From the NCBI RefSeq assembly GCF_900091435.1, contig NZ_FMCS01000008.1, positions 1 through 64,000 on the forward strand: DNA of 64,000 nucleotides, given 5' to 3'. A program made the position numbers and the translations under genes. Origin of the DNA: Micromonospora chaiyaphumensis (GTDB lineage Bacteria; Actinomycetota; Actinomycetes; Mycobacteriales; Micromonosporaceae). Shown in pieces: positions 60,617-64,000 of the stretch. The notes below the pieces were generated by a model. That model was not told where the DNA came from and ran no database searches. It was given only the letters and a program-made list of their open reading frames with translations. Every line of letters begins with the position of its first letter. The stretch's first letter is position 1.

Positions 60617-61396
60617 ATGCTCATCGCCCAGCTCAGCGACCCGCATGTGACCACCGGCCTGCTCGCCGCCGAGCCCGCGTCCGGGCTGCACCGGGCACTC
60701 GGGCGGGTGCTGGCCCTGCGCCCCCGGCCGGACTGCGTGGTGATCACCGGCGACCTCGTGAGCAACGGCCGACCGGACGAGTACCTCGCGCTGCGCGAGA
60801 TCATCGGGCGCTTCCCGCTGCCCGTCCACCTCGCCGCCGGCAACCACGACGACCGGGAGTCCCTGCTCGACACCTTCGGCGGCACCCCGTACCTGGGCGG
60901 TGGCTTCTCGGCCTACTACCACGTGGACCAGCCGGACGGCACGCTCGTGGTGCTCGACTCGCTCGCCCCCGGCAGCGACGCCGGGCGGCTCGGCGACGAC
61001 CAGCTCGGCTGGCTCGACGGCGTGCTGGCCGGTCGCGCCGAGGTGCCCGCCGTGGTGTTTCTGCACCATCCGCCGGTGGCGGTCGGCGTGCCGGCCATGG
61101 ACGCCATGGGGCTCACCGATGCCGGCGCTCTCGCTGAGGTGATCAGTCGGCACCCCCACGTGGTGCGGGTCGCCGCCGGCCACCTGCACCGGCCGGTCAC
61201 CAGCGCCTTCGCCGGCACGGTGCTGACCACCGCGCCGAGCACCTGGATGCAGGTCAGCCTCGCCATGACGGACGAGGAGGAGATCGGGTGGGTCGCCGAG
61301 CCCACCGCGTTCCTGCTGCACCGGGTGGCCGACGGGGGCTGCGTGACGCACACCGTCCAGGTCAGCCATTCCGCCGGGCGGACCTGCTGGTTCTGA
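60617..61396 (+). CDS. metallophosphoesterase, CpdA/GpdQ-like
   Basis: 259 residues. The binuclear metal site is complete: DPH (AQLSDPHVTTG), GDL (VITGDLVSNGRPDEY), GNHD (AAGNHDDRESL), HHPP (VVFLHHPPVAVG) and GHLH (AAGHLHRPVTSA). The family includes 3',5'-cyclic nucleotide and glycerophosphodiester phosphodiesterases. AGGAGGCG precedes the ATG. The next gene begins 4 nt after the stop. Confidence 0.9.
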   Translation: MLIAQLSDPHVTTGLLAAEPASGLHRALGRVLALRPRPDCVVITGDLVSNGRPDEYLALREIIGRFPLPVHLAAGNHDDRESLLDTFGGTPYLGGGFSAYYHVDQPDGTLVVLDSLAPGSDAGRLGDDQLGWLDGVLAGRAEVPAVVFLHHPPVAVGVPAMDAMGLTDAGALAEVISRHPHVVRVAAGHLHRPVTSAFAGTVLTTAPSTWMQVSLAMTDEEEIGWVAEPTAFLLHRVADGGCVTHTVQVSHSAGRTCWF

Positions 61397-61400
61397 ACCC

Positions 61401-62129
61401 GTGGAGCGGCTGCTCTGGTACGTCGCGTACGGCTCGAACCTGCACGCGGCGCGGCTCGACCGGTACCTGCGGGGCGGGCGCCCACCCGGCGGGCTGCGCA
61501 CGTACCCGGGCTGCCGGGACTGCCGGCCACCGCGCCGGACGGTCGCGGGGCTGATCCCCGGCGGCGTCTACTTCGCTGGCGAGTCGCGGGCCTGGACCGG
61601 CGGGATGGCGTTCTACGACCCGGAGCTGCGCGGACGCGCGGCCGTGCGGGGCTACCTGGTGACGGTCGAGCAGTTCGCCGACATCGCGGCGCAGGAGATG
61701 TACCGGCCGCCCGGGACGGACCTGGACCTGATCCGGGTGGCGGCGGAGACCGGCCGGGCCACCCTCGGCCCGGGTCGCTACGAGACCCTGCTCCGGGTGG
61801 GCACGCGTGACGGCCTGCCGATGCTCACGTTCACGGCCCCGCATGCGGCGTCCGAGGTGGCGTGGGCCTCGCCCGCGCCGGTCTACCTCGGGATGCTCGC
61901 CCGCGGACTGCGCGAGGCGCACGGCTGGGGCGTCGCGCGGATCACCGGCTACCTGGCCGCCCGGCCCGGCGTGCGGGGGAACTGGCCCCGGTCGCGGGTC
62001 GGCCACCTGGCCGAGGACGCGGTCGGTGGGGCGGGACGCGGCGGAGGCCACCGGGACCGGGTCCCGATGGCCTCCGCCCTCAGCTCCGCGGAGTCGGGGC
62101 GGATCAGAGTGCCCCGAGGATCCGGTTGA
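61401..62129 (+). CDS. gamma-glutamylcyclotransferase-like (GGCT fold) protein
   Basis: 242 residues. The N-terminal LLWYVAYGSNLHAARLDRYL carries the YGSN motif of the GGCT/AIG2 fold, followed by GVYFAGESRAWTGGMAFYDP. Actinobacterial relatives are often mislabelled 'histone deacetylase'; no deacetylase site is seen. The last 45 residues are low-complexity and overlap the convergent secreted-protein gene by 26 nt. GTG start, coupled to the phosphoesterase gene. Substrate unknown. Confidence 0.78.
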   Translation: MERLLWYVAYGSNLHAARLDRYLRGGRPPGGLRTYPGCRDCRPPRRTVAGLIPGGVYFAGESRAWTGGMAFYDPELRGRAAVRGYLVTVEQFADIAAQEMYRPPGTDLDLIRVAAETGRATLGPGRYETLLRVGTRDGLPMLTFTAPHAASEVAWASPAPVYLGMLARGLREAHGWGVARITGYLAARPGVRGNWPRSRVGHLAEDAVGGAGRGGGHRDRVPMASALSSAESGRIRVPRGSG

Positions 62130-62679
62130 GCAGGGCGACGATCCCGTTCAAGACGCCGCCCGCGCCGCCGGTGTTGTCGAGCAGGCCGGCGACGGCGCAG
62201 AGCAGGTTGCCGAGCAGGTTGCCCGGGCCCTGCTGCGCGGTGATGTCGAGCACGACCTCGTCGAGGTGCACCTGAAGACCGAGCAGGTTCAAGTCCAGCG
62301 GGCCGAGGTCGAGATTGAGGATGTCGCAGGTGGCGCTGGCCTGGACCGGCACGGTGATCTGCTGACTGATCGCGCCGAGCGAGGTGCCGGCGGAGTTGGT
62401 GAGGGTGCCGGCCAGCGTGCCCACGGCGGCGAGCTGGCCGTTCTGGTTGACGAACCGGGTGGGCGTGAAGGTGCCGGTGAAGCTGCCGACCCCGCCCAGC
62501 GCGTCGGTGAAGCTGCCGGTGACGGGCGTGCTCACCGCGGACGCCGCGGGGGCGGCCGCCGGCGCCTGCTGGGCCTGCTGGCTCACCGGGGCGGCCTGCG
62601 CGACGCCCGTCGTGGCGAGGACCAGGCCTACGCTCGCGGCCAGGGCGACGGAGGCGGTCCGGAGACGTGCTGCATGCAT
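62104..62679 (-). CDS. secreted protein of unknown function
   Basis: 191 residues. MHAARLRTASVALAASVGLV with an AQAAP cleavage region is a Sec signal peptide. The mature protein has an Ala/Gln/Pro-rich linker, then a beta-rich domain (TGTFTPTRFVNQNGQLAAVG; ISQQITVPVQASATCDILNL) and a hydrophobic LGPLDLNLLGLQVHLDEVVL. It ends in a long Gly/Leu helix. Two Cys could pair. GGAAG lies 5 nt before ATG 62679. Similar exported proteins occur in many actinomycetes with unknown role. Confidence 0.8.
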   Translation of the reverse strand: MHAARLRTASVALAASVGLVLATTGVAQAAPVSQQAQQAPAAAPAASAVSTPVTGSFTDALGGVGSFTGTFTPTRFVNQNGQLAAVGTLAGTLTNSAGTSLGAISQQITVPVQASATCDILNLDLGPLDLNLLGLQVHLDEVVLDITAQQGPGNLLGNLLCAVAGLLDNTGGAGGVLNGIVALLNRILGAL

Positions 62680-63257
62680 GAACTCTTCCTTCCTCTGGCT
62701 CATTCGTGCATCCATCCGGTACCCGTGACCCACCCGGCGATTCAAATAAAATTCTTCACTTTCGATCTGTTCCGGACAGGTAGCCGCAGCTCAACAGCCA
62801 GTCGATCTTCCTGCTCGGCACGTCGGCGCCGCGTCGTGCAGGCGATGGTCGAGATCGGACTGTCGACATTCCCGGCCGGCCGCAGGCGATCACTCGCCGA
62901 TCGTCATGCCGAGCGAAATGTCCGATCCAACCCCTCGGCCGCCGGTGGATCCCCGCAACGGCGCGCGCACGACCGGCGCTGCCGCCAGGGCCAGGCCTTC
63001 GGCCGGATGCGACCGGCGGACCGGCAGATGTTGACCACCGATCGGTCGTGTTCGGCTCGTCCGCGGATGTATTTACTCCCGGGAAGGTTGCGCGAGCAAG
63101 ATTCTGCACGTGACATGAAGGGGCCGCGACACCTGATCGTGGATCAGCAGGTGCCGCACCCTCCTGCTGGTCCGCCCCGCGCACGGCGCCGGCTCCCTGG
63201 TCCCTGGGAGCCGGCGCCGTGGGCGTAGGACACGGGTCGCCGGCAGGTCGGCCGGAC
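62680..63257. other. long intergenic region
   Basis: 578 nt with lower GC around 62730-62770 (an AT-rich patch upstream of the secreted-protein gene, probably its promoter). Open frames here are short or antisense-like and start without ribosome sites. A strong hairpin at 63182-63221 ends the neighbouring gene. Nothing else is supported. Confidence 0.6.
63182..63221 (-). terminator. terminator of the alpha/beta hydrolase gene
   Basis: Perfect 16-bp stem (CACGGCGCCGGCTCCC with its complement) with an 8-nt loop, 37 nt beyond the gene's stop. Confidence 0.75.
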
Positions 63258-64000
63258 TCAGCCGAGCAGGGCGTCGCGCAGCGCGGGGGCCAGCACCTCC
63301 GGCGGCACCTCGTGGAAGCCACCCGCCAGGCTGAGGTGGGTCGCCCCGGGGATCGCCTCGGCGGTCGCCACGGCGGCGTCCCGGAGCCACGGCGGGCTGC
63401 CGGTGCTGTCCACCACCACGGTCGGGGCGGCGATCGCCGCGAGCCGGTCGGCGGGCAGGCCGCCGGAGCCCGTGACCGTGGTGTCGTAGGCCAGGGTGTG
63501 CGCCAGCCCCGCCATCCAGCCCCACTCGGGGGCCTCGCGCATCGCGCCGACCGCCTCGGCGGGCACACCGACCGCGTCGGTCAGGAAGAGGGCGACCGCG
63601 TCGTCGCGCCGGCCGGCGGAGACCAGCTCGCTCAACCGCTCGGCCAGGCCCGGCTTCCGGCCGCCGTGCGGGCCGGCCTGGAACGGCGGCTCGAAGAGGG
63701 CCAGCCCGGTGAGCGGCACCCCCTCGGCGGCCGCGTACGCGGCGAGGATCGCGCCGGAGGAGAGGCCGTAGAGGTGAGCGGTGCCGCCCGCCCGGTCGGT
63801 CAGGGCTGCCACGTCCTCGATCTCGCGCTGCACCGCGTACGGCCCGGTGTCACCGCTGCCGCCGCGACCCCGGCGGTCGTAGCCGTACACGGTGAAGTCG
63901 GCGCTGAGCGCGGCGGCCAGCGCGCGGGTGGTGCTCCGGTCGTTGAAGGCCCCGCCGACCAGGATGATGGGCGGCCCGTCGCCGGCCGTCTCGTAGGCGA
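63258..64000 (-). CDS. alpha/beta hydrolase, 5' end beyond window
   Basis: At least 247 residues; the start lies outside the window. GPPIILVGGAFNDRS and YGYDRRGRGGSGD are the first strands, LYGLSSGAILAAYAA is the nucleophile elbow (GLSSG) and GGFHEVPPEVLAPAL supplies the catalytic His. The acid is probably in APTVVVDSTGSPPWL. Substrate not predictable. Confidence 0.88.
   Translation of the reverse strand, partial: AYETAGDGPPIILVGGAFNDRSTTRALAAALSADFTVYGYDRRGRGGSGDTGPYAVQREIEDVAALTDRAGGTAHLYGLSSGAILAAYAAAEGVPLTGLALFEPPFQAGPHGGRKPGLAERLSELVSAGRRDDAVALFLTDAVGVPAEAVGAMREAPEWGWMAGLAHTLAYDTTVTGSGGLPADRLAAIAAPTVVVDSTGSPPWLRDAAVATAEAIPGATHLSLAGGFHEVPPEVLAPALRDALLG

Noticed and set aside
62904..63116. 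Possible 70-residue minus-strand gene in the 62.7-63.2 kb gap
   Set aside because: No ribosome site and a random-looking Arg/Ser/Cys-rich translation.
61807..63228. 473-codon plus-strand frame spanning the secreted-protein gene and intergenic DNA
   Set aside because: Antisense to a gene with a signal peptide and good ribosome site; the intergenic part has no coding character.
1..64000. Search for CRISPR arrays, transposases, integrases and att sites
   Set aside because: No regularly spaced repeats, no transposase or integrase motifs, and both tRNA-Ser genes lack adjacent duplicated 3' ends.

Overview
The window is very GC-rich, with GTG/ATG starts, GGAGG-type ribosome sites and third-position G/C bias throughout. 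The gene content points to an actinomycete: a tRNA-Ser/small SRP RNA/dnaX/ybaB/recR cluster, an arabinofuranosyltransferase-type glycan locus, a DUF6230/DUF6114 pair, DUF2613, and the ask-asd pair with an in-frame internal start. Micromonosporaceae, probably Micromonospora or a close relative, is the best guess; this is inference from content, not a database match. No insertion sequence, integrase, prophage or CRISPR array was seen, so this looks like chromosomal backbone.

Layout. 1-342: end of an rRNA operon (23S 3' end, 5S, terminator). 550-4190: a F420-reductase-like oxidoreductase, a VanW-family envelope protein and NudC. 4080-17345: a cell-envelope glycan locus with a flippase-like membrane protein, a large membrane protein, DUF2613, GT2 and GT4 glycosyltransferases, a giant AftD-like arabinofuranosyltransferase, an acyltransferase, a DUF3068 protein and a methyltransferase. 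17440-19950: the exported DUF6230/DUF6114 pair behind three copies of one dyad motif. 20000-28900: mixed housekeeping genes (DUF885 peptidase-like, EamA transporter, PHP protein, M23 lipoprotein, tadA and its partner, TetR plus thioesterase, deoD, tRNA-Ser). 28900-38300: regulators and membrane proteins (TetR with DUF418, a membrane NACHT NTPase, two unknowns, ArsR with an MFS pump, SDR, LtrA). 38280-42390: tRNA-Ser, SRP RNA, dnaX, ybaB, recR. 42670-48670: a complete oligopeptide-type ABC importer operon. 48690-55520: a secreted HNH nuclease, an MFS exporter, DUF1737, leuA with a leader-peptide attenuator, a frameshifted MFS gene and a nitroreductase. 55600-64000: a lipoprotein, ask and asd, a GGDEF protein divergent from a metallophosphoesterase, a GGCT-like protein, a secreted protein and a truncated alpha/beta hydrolase.

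The most rewarding signals are regulatory. (i) leuA is preceded by a 14-codon leader peptide with three consecutive Leu codons whose end lies inside an 11-bp hairpin arm, with an overlapping alternative hairpin. (ii) The exported DUF6230/DUF6114 operon carries three GTTAC-N6-GTAA dyads. (iii) An ArsR/MFS divergent pair has a perfect 8-6-8 inverted repeat overlapping the -35 box. (iv) A 15-bp hairpin separates the ABC binding-protein gene from its permeases. Structural oddities are the long antisense tail-to-tail overlap of the AftD-like gene with an acyltransferase gene, and one MFS gene broken by a frameshift.
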